From: Undaria pinnatifida
Lineage: Eukaryota; Sar; Phaeophyceae; Laminariales; Alariaceae
NCBI GenBank assembly: GCA_012845835.1
Contig: JABAKD010000011.1
Span: forward strand, 5,691,730-5,755,729
Direction of reading: 5' to 3'
Length of the DNA: 64,000 nucleotides
The notes beneath the pieces are model-generated. The model ran no database searches, was not told the origin of the DNA, and saw only the letters and a program-made list of their open reading frames with translations. The first letter of the stretch is position 1. Every line of letters begins with the position of its first letter. Below are positions 21,412-33,345 of the stretch, one piece after another. Both the position numbers and the translations under genes were made by a program.

Positions 21412-22754
21412 CTTCGGAGATGCCGTCGAAAGCAGAGGGTGGGCTGAAATCACTGCTCCTCACCGAAAGTGCACGACAACCTGAAAAAAACGGCCCCGGC
21501 CAACGGAATAGCAATAGCTTTGGATGTTCCGCCCCGTGGTCTATTCGGGCTGTTGCGCGGTGACGTGGATACGTACTGCTGCAGTCGTTTTCGAGACTGT
21601 CACAGGTGGTCAAAATGGGGTATGGTTTCGGTCAAACGGGGTGAAAAAAGTGGCCAATTAGGGGGAGAGTAGATAGATTAAGTGGGTACATGGGGTTATC
21701 CCCCCCCGACACGTGGTCAAAAGGGGGGCTTCGTTTGCCCCCTCGTGCGCCGCTGTCCCGTTAGGCCCAAGGACGTGCCTGAAACAAAAACAAAAACGTG
21801 TGTGCGTGCTTGACATGGGCTTCGGGCATCTCTCCAGGGCTTCGGAATTGCGTTTGAGGTCTGATCGGGCTTGCGGTAGGACGTTCCGCGGGCGCGTTTT
21901 GACCCTACCCCAAACGGCGGTAAAAGCCGGGGGTATACCCCCAAATGACCATTCCCCTTTCTGTATTCAAGATAGTTGTTGTGGCCGACAAGGGCGCGCG
22001 AAAAAAAAAACGACACCAAACGCCGAAATATTCAACTTCGAGCTCTAGACAAGAGGGGGTGCCTGCCACCGTCCCCGCCCCTGTACGCCTGAAAAATAGG
22101 TACGTAAAACTTCGACTAGGGCACGGTCAAGAACTACTTTCCCCTGCTTGACACAAGGCCTTCCATACGACTATAAAAATACCATGTTGCTGTGCGGCCA
22201 CCTGTAGGCCATACGTACCTGTCCGCAGTTGCGGGGACTACAGCAGCAGTAGAGAGCGCTATGATGCAAAGGAGCTATGAGTTCGCCTGAAGGTGGACCA
22301 GACACTCTTGGAGCCGCGTGGAACCGGTAGGCTTGGCTGAGTGAGCAATGCCTGAAGCAGGTCGAGAGGGAGGGGGATATTGCGTTGTCGTTGTGGAAAC
22401 GACTGTGGCGATGGCTCTGTCCTCCACGCTGAGCTTGCCGGGCAGCACAACCTCTCGCGGAGGAGAGTATCAACTTTGGAGGAACGCCATGGGCATTCCC
22501 TCTACTGCTGAGGCCCGGATGCTGTTTGTAGTGCTATATAACTAACGTGGGTGTGTCCTGGGCTACAATTTCACCGACTTCATATATCTGTTCGTTTCGA
22601 GCGTGCGTGTTGTCGACATCGTGAACAGTTACGATGATAGTGTATTTATTCCTAGACACTATTAATAGTAGGTGGCGAGGGGAGAGCACCGGAGATTCCT
22701 GCTACGAAGTCGGCGAGAATCAACTAACGAACTCGAAAGCATACCTTCTGTTGA

Positions 22755-22812
22755 TTAGACTATAGCGCTGGAGGTACTGAGTCACGTGACCCAGCAGCGC
22801 AGTGGGTAGCGC
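22755..22812 (+). repeat. tRNA D-arm-like piece next to CACGTG
   Basis: GAGTCACGTGACCCAGCAGCG is followed by CAGTGGGTAGCGCTG. The second part resembles a tRNA D arm (box A). E4 has it at about 53,995-54,050, whereas E3 lacks it at the matching place near 34,600 and carries a relative 350 bp upstream. Confidence 0.45.
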
Positions 22813-25800
22813 TGTATGACCAACAGTTTCCGTTGCATTATGAGGCGTTTCTAGCGGGACGTACGTATATTGCCAATATCCTGGAATCCTGGGACCTCCC
22901 TCAGCGATTAATAGTAGAAGAGATGTACTGCCCGTCGATACTGGTCTAGGACAGAGCCCCATGAACAGATTGATAGAGCTCGTTTGCACTCTGTCCCCGT
23001 TGCCAAGAAAATCAGCTTCGAATTTCGCCCGAGCGTCACGTGTCATCTTGCCTCGTATACTAGCAGCAGACAGCAGGCACGCTGAATGATACACAGGACA
23101 GCAGTAAGAACGTGCTGCTGCAGGCGCACCATGTACGTGTGGTCGACCCTGGCTGTGTGCTGCTGTCGTGCGCCTGTTGATAGCACTACTGTACCAGGTA
23201 CAGCCACAACGTTGCAGTTTCGAGTTGTGCGATGTAGTTCGAGCGTAGATTACGGTGTCAAGGGTACTGCGGTACATGTCAGATGAGCCAAGGTGCCAGC
23301 ATGCAACCGCTGCATGCAAGAGGCAGAAATATGCAGGCCGCACCGCCCAGCATGCTCACTCCCATATTCATCCGTTTGGAAGAAGGAAACGACAGCAAGC
23401 GAAAACCAAAAGGCCCAGCCACAGCAGCAACGCCGAGCCGAGCTACCGTTTCGCTCAAGCCAAGACCTTCAAGGCCCGTTCTAATTTCGAATCGATTTTT
23501 CAAAACCACGTCTGCCGTCTGCCACCACAGCTACGTGACGTGACAGGTCAAGGTATGTATGATATGGTCACCAGACTCGCATCGTGTCGCACGCACACCA
23601 ACCACTGCTTGTGATTCGACACATTTCTCGTGTGAAGCCTACTTTGGCGTGTTCTCTTGTCTCATACGGCTTCGGTTCCTCCGACCAGACAACACGAAAA
23701 CGATAGACCCAGCGTGCCCTTACTCGAGCACGACTGTCGCAATGCACGGCACTGTAGCAACCTCAGCGCGAGTGGGCAGCACATAATACAGGTGCTCGTA
23801 TAGAGAGCCCAACGATACAGCAGCGGTGAAGGTCTTCCGCAGGCATCTAGGAAGAAAAAAAGACATCAATCATGTTGGCGTTCGGAAATACGGTCTGACC
23901 TTTTCTCTCACTTTTTTCGCCATCTGTTCGTCAGGGGCCACTGGCTGCTCCACCCTTGCTTGAACCCCCAAGCAACGAAACCCATTCCATCTGCAACCTG
24001 ATGCTGCTCGGTGATGTGGGCTGGCTCAGCTGTGCGCTAGTGCACCAAGTCCTCGTCCCTCAATCAACCCCTCAAAATATTTGAATAATAATGCCTCTGA
24101 AAACTAATACGAGAACTTCACAGTTTTTAGTTTCCTTGATTCTCTGAGTCCCTGAGCGGGAAGGACGGGGGGGTAAGGGGCATGAGCCCATAGCCTCAAG
24201 CTAGTCTCGGCATAACCACCCCGCAACCGGAAAATGCGTCGTGGAACAGCAGTGTCACAGAGGGTCTAAACAAATAACGGGGTGCCGACATCGCGCATCG
24301 TAGATATGTTTGAGGCATTTCAGGCGTAAATTTGAGGATCTTTCGAAAAATATACTAGAATGCCACACCATACGCCAACCGCTGCCGTATCCAAAAACGT
24401 AGTTGATCTCGTGCTGACCGTCTGGCGAACTGCCTGCAGCTGGGCTACATTGCTGTATTGCTGGTGTACCAGATATAGACACCTGGTGTTGTACCAACCT
24501 GGCATGGATTGAGATCCGGCAGATGAGACTCGCCCAACACCCCAGTACCCACTAGTGGTCGAAGGCTGGAGGGCTGGAGACTGGAGGAGATGATTCTGTG
24601 TTATGTGTGGATTGATGGGATTCGGGCGAAACGGCACAAGTTATACAGCTTGACTTCCCGAAACCGAAAACCGAAACTGAAACCGAAAAATCACACAGCG
24701 ATCACCGAACACAGACAACTCCGGGGCGAGTTCCGACGGGTTGGAAAGCTCACAACTTGCAGATCGAATAACCCGCACGCACAGCAATGGAATTGCACAG
24801 CAGGATCGACGCACCCCAGCACCCAACGGCGAGGGTCCTAACCGCAGAGGTCGTGCTATCTACAGTGCGTCTCCGCCAGACCGCAGCCACATCGCACGGG
24901 CAGGATCTTCGTCCCAAAAGCGAAAACAGAAGCTCGGGAAAATTTTGAGGCACCTGTTGGGATCAGACGGATCACGGACTCCGGCAATCCACCAGCCAGC
25001 CCCGCGTTACACACTCCGTCTATAGCCTATAGCCTACAGCCTTCCAGCACAGAACGCGGAGAATCGACAAGCAAAGATAGCACATCGGGCCTGCTCCGCT
25101 GTCCTTGCCGGGCCTTCCTTGATGTCGGAGTTTGGGCGCTTCTCCCTCTAAGAGCGGGTAACAGCAAGGCTTTGATGTGAGCTTGGCTTTTCGTTGCTTG
25201 CGAGCTGCAGTCTCTTTTTTTGTGACGACAAGCCGGAGCGTATTATGTGGCATCTTGATTCGTACAGAGTCTAACGGTTGCAGTTGCCGAGTACTAGGTA
25301 GGCTAATACAGGATGCCTGCACGTCACAGACAGCCCGTCGTTGACTTCGTCCGTCGCCGAGGGGAGGGATTGAAATATTCAGGATCGGCGGTACCGTAGG
25401 CCGAGGTGACGATGCCATCCCAATTTCCGCCCTGTGCTCATCAGCATGTCCGCAATTTTCATTTTCCGTCACGTATCATATCATACATGTAACAGGACGA
25501 AAGCGTATCATGAGACAGGATTCCATACCGGGAGGCTAAAGCGCTAGGTGCTCTCGAACAGCATGTACTATACCTGTAGACCAAGTGCTGCTGCAGACAT
25601 GTACGATAGGCTGCCGACAGCCCTCGGATCGAGCGGGGGTACCGAGCAGCGTACGGGTAGCAAGTAGAGGTGTTACGCCGCCTGACGAACCCGCTCCTCA
25701 GAATGAAAGTTGAGCTGTCGGTGGTGGTGTAGTGGTGTTCGTGTGCCCAAAGCTTTTCTGCGCTGGATTCGTACTTACCGCACTGCTGTAGTACCAGGTC

Positions 25801-26762
25801 ATACTACAGTAGCTCGTAGGCGCATGCGGGCATCGTTCGTTTTGTTTTGGCGATGATGGCATGGGGATTTATGGACGAAAACATGTAACGTGTGCGGTTT
25901 CTGCAGTGCATATTGCATGTCGTCGTACTGTTGATTGAGAGCGTTTCATACCATCAAGTTTTCGTCTGAGAGGGGATCTCCAACAAGGACTTACCCGAAG
26001 GGCGGCCGACTTGTGTCTCTCGTTGCTTCAAAATAGCTAGGGCTGAGCCGCTGCGTACAGTAGATAGTAGATGCCCCACGAAAAACAGCACGGTTGTGTC
26101 CAACGCACCTTGTACGTACGTGCCTGCACCTTGTTTAGAGCCCCAGGTCAAGACAACCGCTGACCCAGCAAGCGTTTGGCTGTTCTTGTTGTGTTGCTGT
26201 GACACACTCGGTCGGCAGGCATCGGACAACCACCACGCGGAGTTGGAGTCGCCTCGGGACACCATCCAAGTGGATGGCAGGTGAGGGAATGTTGTGGTCA
26301 ACGCGGTATGGTATCATGGGGATCCCAACACACAATGATAGTCTTCCGCCACCGCTACAATAGTAATACTTTGTGTTGCGAACATCGGTGGGTTGTTGCG
26401 GGCGGTGGTTTCAAACGTCGATGCTCGCCTGCGCTTTACTGCTACGTTGATCCCCGATGGACAGGGGAACGATCCTCCAACGAGCAGTCCTGAATCATAC
26501 CCAACCGCTTTCCGAGCTCTTAACCCGTCCCCATTATCATTACGAGTGGTGGTACTTCCGCAATCGAATCGTAACAACCCGTAGTCTGCTTGCGGCAATA
26601 ACGTCGGCTGAATTCATCGATACCTGAACCTGCGCGGTCTACTACCTTACGCAGTATTTGTTGACAGTTTGCGTTTTTGATTGCCGTTAAACTCCGCACG
26701 TCCGATATACCTCGTTTGCCGGCAGCCCCAACCAGAGCGACGAGGGCGTCAGGGGGGACGCG

Positions 26763-27999
26763 ATGGGCCCCGTTTGCCGGCTGCAGAACATCGAGCCCGT
26801 GTATCCAATACCCATTCGCAGAACCCCATAACAAGTATTACGCTGCCAAAAAGGCGTGGGACGACGCTCACGCAGAGAAGAAAGCCGCTGACCGCCACCT
26901 CTACATCTGCTTGGAGAAGAGGAAAAAGCTTGACAAGGAGGCTGTTCCTCTCGAGTTCGCACTGGGCCGTAGCAGGCAAAAAGCGGCAGGGGCCGACACG
27001 TCTCCTACTGGCCTCGAGCGGGCCGCTGCCTTTCCGACGGACTCGGCCCCAACCTTCACCGACTTGGAGGCGGCGATGCCATCGTCGCTGGCGATGGAGC
27101 GTTGTCTCTTATCGTTAGTTCCCACCCTCGCTTCGGCCTTGTGAAGCACGGGGCGTGTCATAAGAAGCGGGGGTGGGAACCAATGGTAAGCGACAGCGAT
27201 CGACCGACAGCGACGATGGCATCGTTGCCTCCAAGTCGGCGAAAGTTGGGGCCGAATCGGCCGGAAAGGCGGCGGCCCGCTCGAGGCCGGTAAGAGACGT
27301 GTCGGCCCTTGCCGTGATTGGGCCCGACGTGGAGTCGGAGAAACGCCTCCAGGTGTGTCGGCTTGCGGCAGATATTGCGCAGAAGGACGCCGAGCACGCC
27401 CAGGCCAAGCTTTCCGCAGTCCGCGCCGAAGCTAAGACCCTCAGGGAACAGGCCGGCGGGGGCGAGGATAAATTTGGAGGTGCTTGCACGTGCCGCTGCA
27501 AACGACTTTGAGCCGTTGACAGAGTTCTTTTGGTTCGGCAGAGTACCAAAAGGTCTCGGATGACTGCTTGGTGAAGGCAACAGCTGAGAAGGCGGAGGAG
27601 GCGGCTGAGATTGTCCGCACTGAGAGAACCAAGGAAGAGTCCAAGAAGGCTGCTTACCCCCACGCGTTTCCCGAGGGGGGGTGGAAGGTTCAAGAGAACA
27701 ACGAGCGTGTGAACCGTGTTGTTCCTCCACGCACCCCGTATGCTCCCGCGGCCCCACTCGAAGGGAACTATCCTTTTTCACCACCACAGCTGAGACGTAT
27801 GATCGTAGCTCAGGAGTGGAGGAAGGCACAAGCGGGAAAAAAGCGGAACGCGGCAAAGGTGGAAACGGAGGAAGAAATGGAAAGCAAGGAGGAAAAAGCG
27901 ACAGAGGTGAAAAAGGTGGCGGCAGCGAAACGGCGTGGTGCAGCGCGGCAGTCTTCTCGATCAACGCGCGGCAAGCCGGCCGCAGTGTTCGAGGCATAG
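26763..27999 (+). pseudogene. Coiled-coil gene, E2 copy, disrupted
   Basis: Starts at the same ATG context (GCGATGGGCC) as the intact gene. An early one-base shift near 26,800 changes frame. The region coding the end of the first helical stretch is replaced by an inverted duplication (26,989-27,308). At least one further shift lies near 27,470-27,540. The last part is open again (27,568-27,999), keeps the Pro-rich linker (RVVPPRTPYAPAAPLEG), and has a longer Lys/Glu tail (ETEEEMESKEEKATEVKK) than the intact gene. It ends at the same SRSTRGKPAAVFEA terminus. Confidence 0.75.
26989..27308. repeat. Inverted repeat inside the E2 gene copy
   Basis: The left arm 26,989-27,127 is a reversed, diverged copy of the right arm 27,171-27,308, about 138 bp each, with a 43-bp spacer. 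Landmarks are GGCCGACACGTCTCCTACTG / CCGGTAAGAGACGTGTCGGC and GACTTGGAGGC / GCCTCCAAGTC. Both arms derive from the linker after the first coiled coil. E4 has the same structure, so it predates the duplication of the two B copies. Confidence 0.8.
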
Positions 28000-29937
28000 G
28001 AGCCCCGTCACTACCTCAGCCGTAGGGGAGTGGTCGCGACAGCCCGGTGTGGCCACCCTGTCGACTATTTCGCCCCTCCCTCGGTTACGCCTACCGCCAA
28101 CCCCGGACACCGTACATGTTACTTTTCACCAAACTTTTCGGTCGACGTACCCATTTATACGCCGTCGTGTTTCGGCCGCTGAGCTTATGGCTTAAGGAAA
28201 ATCCGACAACGTGGTCATCGTTACCTCCCTCTGTTAGAGGATGGGTCCTTCTCCCCGACATCTTCCTCTCCTTATTATCCAATCTTCCACCAAACACCTT
28301 CTCGCGGCCTTCGACTACCCACACGCCTGAGGCCGCTTTTAGAAGAGCCTCAACCGCCGCGACCAGCCGGAGTACTGCAACCCGAACGCCGATCTGGCCT
28401 TGAGCGACGCCTGTACTACGAGCTGGAGCGCGAACGCCACGCCTTTGCCGGTCTGCCGCGCCGAACGCCGAAACTATGCGCTATTTGACGCTACGGACGA
28501 TTTCCTTCCTCATCTACACCGTCGGTGAATGCCGTCCTTTCATTTAGAAGCTTTTCCTTGTCTCCCCCCCGGTACTTTTACCGGAGCGGGCTATGTATCA
28601 TCCCGTACGAGCTCTGTTTCACCGCGCGTGTTTGTCCTGTTCTGATCGTCCTTTCGAAGTTGCACTACGCCCTGGCTGGAAATATTCGTTACCCTTTTCG
28701 TGCTCCTTCCTCGAATATTTTGAGCAAGTAGACTGAAGGTATTCATGACTATCGCAGGCCTACTGCAGTCCAAAGTCGATTTTACACCGCTCAGTTCCCT
28801 GGTCGACAGCTCTCTCTCTTCAATCCCCTTAAAATTTCCCCCATGCTTGTTTTAGGGAAAACGACTTGAAACAATGGTGGGAAATATTTATGCAGTAGCA
28901 AAAAAAGGCAAACTTTGTATTTACCCCCACTCCCGCCTCCTGCCTTTATGTACACCGTTGTTGTGGTTTGTTATAATTTGACTTTTCTACATTTTCGGGA
29001 ACGTTCACTAGACTTTCTGGTATTGTCTGATTCATCCTGTTGCGGTGCGCACGGGTAATTGCCCTTTCGTCCTGTTTGCCAGTTCTGGAGGCGTGATGAG
29101 TGACTTGGTGAAGCGCCGAATCTTCGATCAGTTCTACGACGGATTCGGCTCCCTCGTCTTTATTCTGTTCACCTGCGTCTATGGCCCCCTGCACAAGGTG
29201 GGCTAATGTTACCGTATCCGTTCGTCATAAAGGCGTTATTTGCTGTACTTCAGAAACTCAGCTTGGCAATTGGTGCAAACGCATGTGGTATTTCGCGTGA
29301 TAAGATGCGGTAACAAAGTACCGTTGGAGGCTAAAAGGGTTGCTCGGACTACCTAGTGGCAATTTCTTACAGGCGGCCTGTTTTTTACTATGTACCTTGA
29401 CTGTATTTGTATCCGATAACGATGAGCAAGAACGCCGAGGAGTGCTACGGCGCTCGCGGCTTGATTTTTCCGAAATTCATTTATATGATCGTCGGGGGCG
29501 GGGACGTGTGTTAGGGAAGGAGGGGAGAGGCGAAGGGAGAAAATGAATCCAGCGTTAAAAAACAAAAGGGTGCCGTATTTATCGATGAAAAAAATAACTG
29601 ACTTTTAGGTGTCGCGTTATTTCCTGTAGTGTCAAGAATAGAGCACGCTTCAAACACCGTTTCAGACCGTGCGACACGCACAAAGCACCAATGACTGATA
29701 GCACCACGGCCGGAATTTCAGGACCCGCCGGAGCGGCCTCAAGGCGGGCAGCACAACACCCTACCCTAGTACCGGTCTCTCGGTGGGAGCTCGGGTTGGG
29801 GGTTGGTTCGACGTGTATTGAGCGAAAATAGAAACGATACAAGCATGCAACGATGTTATTTCGGAAGGAAACGGTCTGAGAAGCACCTGCTTGTTTGAAA
29901 GGAAACGAGACTGCTGCTTCGGTGTATGAGAGGTTCA

Positions 29938-30010
29938 AAGCTAGACGAATTTGGACCGGTGTGCGGAAAGAGCGAGCTAGGCGAGTCTGGACCGGTGTGC
30001 GTAAAGGAGA
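29938..30010. repeat. Short tandem duplication
   Basis: GCTAGACGAATTTGGACCGG and GCTAGGCGAGTCTGGACCGG, each followed by TGTGCG.AAAG, lie about 37 bp apart. Confidence 0.7.
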
Positions 30011-30254
30011 AAGGACGGGCAGTTAGCAACGAGAGGAGAGCCGGCGTTTTCGAGATGTGTCAGCAGTGATGGATGTGTTGTGAGTACTATCACTGGTGGG
30101 ATGGCCGTGGCGAGAGCACGCGATCGTAGTAACGCGTACGACACGAAATGATTTAGAAGGGGCGAGTGGTTTTGGTAAGGTATTTTCCGGACAAAGCATT
30201 ATGGCCCGGTCGAAGATGCAGTCGTGAGGGTCAAGGCTGCTGTAGCAATACACA

Positions 30255-30680
30255 CCCTGTTGTGTGTTTGAAGGTGGTGAGAACGGTGTCATGCTAACTG
30301 AGTTGAGCGCTTTGTCAGTAAGCTAGGCATGCAACGCGATGATTGGGAACACCAGCAGCTGTCTTCGAGCTCTGGCATTACAAGATGCGGAGAAGCCGGC
30401 AAAGCTGCGGAGTTCCCGTGCACTTATCCTCAAGGGTGTGTAGCAAGGTTCGGCGGCAGTTTCAAGAAATGTGAAGGGCCCGTTCGAGGTGCAAGACAGG
30501 CGCCCGTGTAGGGCACTCGGTAGCAGCGTAATTGGTGCGATGACTGAACGAGATTTATCGCAGCGTACAAGATGTACACCCTTGGCCGTGTATTGCAAGG
30601 CGATGAGGACGGTGTCGTGAGCAGAGTCGAGCGCTGCAGCCAGGAAGCTTGTAGGCAACGCGCATTATGGGAAGAAGAGG
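30255..30680. repeat. Diverged direct repeat, about 325-bp spacing
   Basis: GGTGAGAACGGTGTCATG and GATGAGGACGGTGTCGTG start two related stretches that both continue GAGT.GAGCGCT and then GCAACGCG. The divergence suggests an old duplication. Confidence 0.5.
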
Positions 30681-30781
30681 AGTTACGTTGCAACTTGTGT
30701 ACACGTGATCTTGGTCGTCTACTGAAGGATATCCCGGTTCAATGTAGAGGACAATTGTTGCCGACGTCCTGTCTACAGTAA
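30572..30781 (+). CDS. Small ORF, hypothetical (69 aa)
   Basis: An ATG frame beginning MYTLGRVLQGDEDGVVSRVE with four Cys in its second half (two in the order CNLC). No domain is recognised and no homologous copy is available for a conservation test, so it is weakly supported. Confidence 0.15.
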   Translation: MYTLGRVLQGDEDGVVSRVERCSQEACRQRALWEEEELRCNLCTRDLGRLLKDIPVQCRGQLLPTSCLQ

Positions 30782-31222
30782 CTGTAAGATGACTTTCAGC
30801 GCTCTGGAGGTCAGGAGCACACAGTGAAGTGCATGCTATGAACTCATGGGCGACGTAGCGAGAACATATGGTACGAAACGTAGGGGAGGTATTCGTACAC
30901 ACGTGCTCGTGTCTTGTCAGCCGGATGAAGGGGGCTAGCCTACGCTTGCGGTTGTTGGATGCTTGGACGTCCTTGGAGAGTCACATTGAAAGATGGCACA
31001 TAATGTACGCGTCCGTACGTACTCGTACGTGAGAATATCTGAAAGTGGAAGTCGGTCGTTGGTACACGATACACAAGTTGTGTACGAGGAGATGTAATAG
31101 TGGCTTTGCACCTTGTCAGTTGTCGATCCTCTGATGGTTGGCATGGATGGTCGGTAGTGCTGGGAAGACGAGCTTGACAAGAGAAGGGCAGACTACGGGC
31201 GAGCAAAGCGACCGAGTTGTGA

Positions 31223-31441
31223 ATGCTTTGGGAGACGACTGGGCAGATGTTACGGCTTGACTTACGATTTCGAAATTTGAAACTGTTTTTGATGCGGCGA
31301 AATAACTGTCCGTTAATAGAAAAAATGGCGGCGCAATTAAATTTGAAGCTGATGGGACTGATGCGTGACGTACTTGAGACGATGAAGAAAAAATACCACC
31401 AGGTACCAGGAATATTCAGCAACAGTGAGTTCGATCGATGA
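31223..31441 (+). CDS. Small ORF, hypothetical (72 aa)
   Basis: An ATG frame of 72 residues rich in Leu, Lys, Arg and Met (for example EKMAAQLNLKLMGLMRDVLE) that could form an amphipathic helix. It overlaps a 184-residue open frame on the other strand. There is no independent support. Confidence 0.2.
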   Translation: MLWETTGQMLRLDLRFRNLKLFLMRRNNCPLIEKMAAQLNLKLMGLMRDVLETMKKKYHQVPGIFSNSEFDR

Positions 31442-31865
31442 AAGTAAGCGGCGCGATACGATGAAGAAATGATGTTGGAACCCACGCATGCCATGTCTGT
31501 AAGCCACTGTGCACTGTGCTAGGTGTGGCGTGAGGCAGGGGCTAGGTACAAATCCACATTCATGTGCTACAGATAGAACACGTTTCGTATGTTGTCAGGG
31601 TATTGATGACTCGTATGATTGAGTTAGCTGCGCTGTTTGCCTTGTGCTTCTCAGATATTCTCCTGTTCTCCGGCAGAAGGCGAGCTCTCCTCGCCGTGCC
31701 ATGCTTCGTTTCCTCGCGCAAGAGGCGCGTTGATATGTGCTCTTATCCGTGTGCTGAATTTGTATACCGAACCAAGCGTACGTAGTTACCTTCTTGTTGT
31801 GCCTTTTGCTCTCTTGCACCATCCGCAAAACGTGAAAAAAGTGAAAATGTTACGAGCGCACGCAC

Positions 31866-31900
31866 GTGTAATTGTCGCATCGTATATTATACAATTACAC
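31866..31900. repeat. Perfect 10-bp hairpin
   Basis: GTGTAATTGT (31,866-31,875) and ACAATTACAC (31,891-31,900) enclose a 15-nt AT-rich loop. It is not followed by a T-run and no gene ends just before it. Confidence 0.7.
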
Positions 31901-32666
31901 AACAAATAGACGAGTACTCGCACCACTGAAATAAAAAAACAAGCTATATAATCACTTGGTAACAATGTTCATTGTACTTCAAGTTGATAGTGAGCATAAC
32001 GCAAACTGTAAATAATACAAGAGATACGTGATGAACGTTCCTTATATTTCCGTAAATAAGAGATAGAGTGGTGAAATCTTAGCTTACGGCCGCGAGCTGC
32101 AGCAGCATCCTTTGCGCGTAGCTCGCGTAGGTCTGCGCTTGGCACAACAGCAGCAGGAGCGCTTGCCAGAGCTACCGCGGGTCAAACACTCGGAGCCGCT
32201 GCGTTGTCTGTCTCGGTTGCCACTCGGTGGCCACATGAGAACCCCTTACTGCGGTACAGACGGTAGAGCAGGTGCAGGTGCAGCAGTAGCACCTGATAGT
32301 ACACTACCAAAGCAGTATCTATGTTGCATGCCCGTTTACTACATGGTCGTACGGCACCCAACAAGGCAACTAACCAAGACTTACTGTGCCAGGAACGTCA
32401 TATGCGTGAAACAACGCGTTAACACTTTAAAACACCTCCCTGGCACTACTGTAAACAAATCACGAAAAAAAAAATGTTCAAAACATAGTTTTTCAGCTAT
32501 TTTGGAGAGGGAGTAGTGCGGTGTACAATATCCAGATCGCCGCACGCCACCGGGACAAGCATTTTCTCTTTTTTTTTCCATTATATGGGTCGCAGGTACA
32601 CTTTCTACCGTGGCAAAGTCATATCTTCTCGTGAAGATTGTATGAACGGTAGCCGTTCCAGAGGTG

Positions 32667-33314
32667 TTAGATATCGTGTCTTGTTGTACTGAAAATGGTC
32701 GTGGAGTCTCCGTAGATTCTGGTGACAGAGAGACGGGCAATTCCGTTTCCCGCCGACATGTAAATCACTGTCGACTCTGGTCCTGACTGCAGAAGCACCT
32801 CTCGTTTGCTTGGTTCGCCGTCGAACCTTGCCCCAACCCAGCGTGTACTACACGCTACGAAAGACAACAAGATGAGTTGCTGTAAGTCGCGAGTCGAACC
32901 TGGGTTGCACAAACCCATAAACGCATTAACGAGAAAACACTCCCCTTGGAAATACCTCGACGGTACAAAACTAGCGTGCTGGACTCTACCGGCACCCTGG
33001 CAAAACAAAGGGCACTCCACCCCCATGACTTGATCCCCACAACCCTTCGTGAGCTTCAGCCGCCTTTCAAGCTGTGCTCGAGTGGGAGCATCCACAGCTT
33101 CTACGGACATCAGGTTCAGCAGCAGCAGGGCTCGGCTCCGGCGAGAGCTCGGACCCAGCAGCGGCGCTACCTGGATCCGCAGAGCCCACGCTAATATTAA
33201 TACGAGTACTGTATTGGCGGAGACGTTGTCGTCCATCGTGCTTACCAGCGTCTCCCTTTCCCCCCCCTCTGTTTCTGCTGTTCTCTCTCTAATGTTTCTA
33301 TGCGCATGTTTCAT
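32667..33314 (-). CDS. ORF of 215 aa, unknown function
   Basis: The longest open frame in M3, started at the first ATG (MKHAHRNIRERTAE). It has a hydrophobic stretch near 34-45 (TVLVLILAWAL), then RSRALLLLNLMSVEAVD and RAQLERRLKL, and Cys-containing segments later. No family is recognised. The C-terminal third overlaps DNA distantly related to the E 5' region and includes a tRNA T-arm-like GGTTCGACTCG. It could be fortuitous, or an exon of a spliced gene. Confidence 0.2.
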   Translation of the reverse strand: MKHAHRNIRERTAETEGGERETLVSTMDDNVSANTVLVLILAWALRIQVAPLLGPSSRRSRALLLLNLMSVEAVDAPTRAQLERRLKLTKGCGDQVMGVECPLFCQGAGRVQHASFVPSRYFQGECFLVNAFMGLCNPGSTRDLQQLILLSFVACSTRWVGARFDGEPSKREVLLQSGPESTVIYMSAGNGIARLSVTRIYGDSTTIFSTTRHDI

Positions 33315-33345
33315 GATTTTTTGTTGGTTACTATAAAAAAAATGG

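Larger units (their letters stand above)
14138..22560. repeat. Block M2, copy 1 (segmental duplication)
   Basis: The whole stretch recurs at 43,310-53,810 with near-identity in its first 4 kb and a few larger indels later. Most short open frames in it are preserved only because the DNA is nearly identical, so preservation is not evidence of coding. Sub-features that can be supported are listed separately. The remaining intervals, including 14,500-15,500, 16,400-17,900, 18,950-20,150 and 21,500-22,350, show no supported gene. Confidence 0.85.
22560..29720. repeat. Block E, copy 2 (subfamily B)
   Basis: It contains the 5' part (22,560-24,150) that E1 lacks but E3 and E4 share, then homology to E1 from GGGGCATGAGCCCATAG (24,178) to about 29,720 inside module A. 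Module B is missing. It lacks the R1 insertion upstream of the gene and has an inverted duplication inside the gene. E4 is its closest relative. Outside the broken gene no coding region is supported. Confidence 0.85.
29720..33345. other. Segment M3, single-copy in this window
   Basis: No second copy of this 3.6-kb stretch is seen, although the sequence gap may hide one. It contains two short tandem duplications, a few uncertain ORFs and a small hairpin. Part of it (32,855-32,965) looks distantly related to the E 5' region at 22,905-23,010 (GATG, GTCG, CCCAT.AAC and ACTC landmarks in the same order). Confidence 0.5.

Noticed and set aside
20882-21484. 200-residue Pro-rich plus-strand frame
   Set aside because: The Pro runs are the complement of the Gly-rich run, and the frame crosses an R1 piece that M2' lacks.
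22348-22545. 65-residue frame kept in M2 and M2'
   Set aside because: The M2/M2' differences include several amino-acid changes in a row, with no excess of silent ones; preservation follows from recent duplication.
24150-24290. tRNA gene near GGGCATGAGCCCATAG at the E block boundary
   Set aside because: The minus strand has a T-arm-like GGTTCAGTCC only in E3; stems do not pair in the other copies and no acceptor stem was found.
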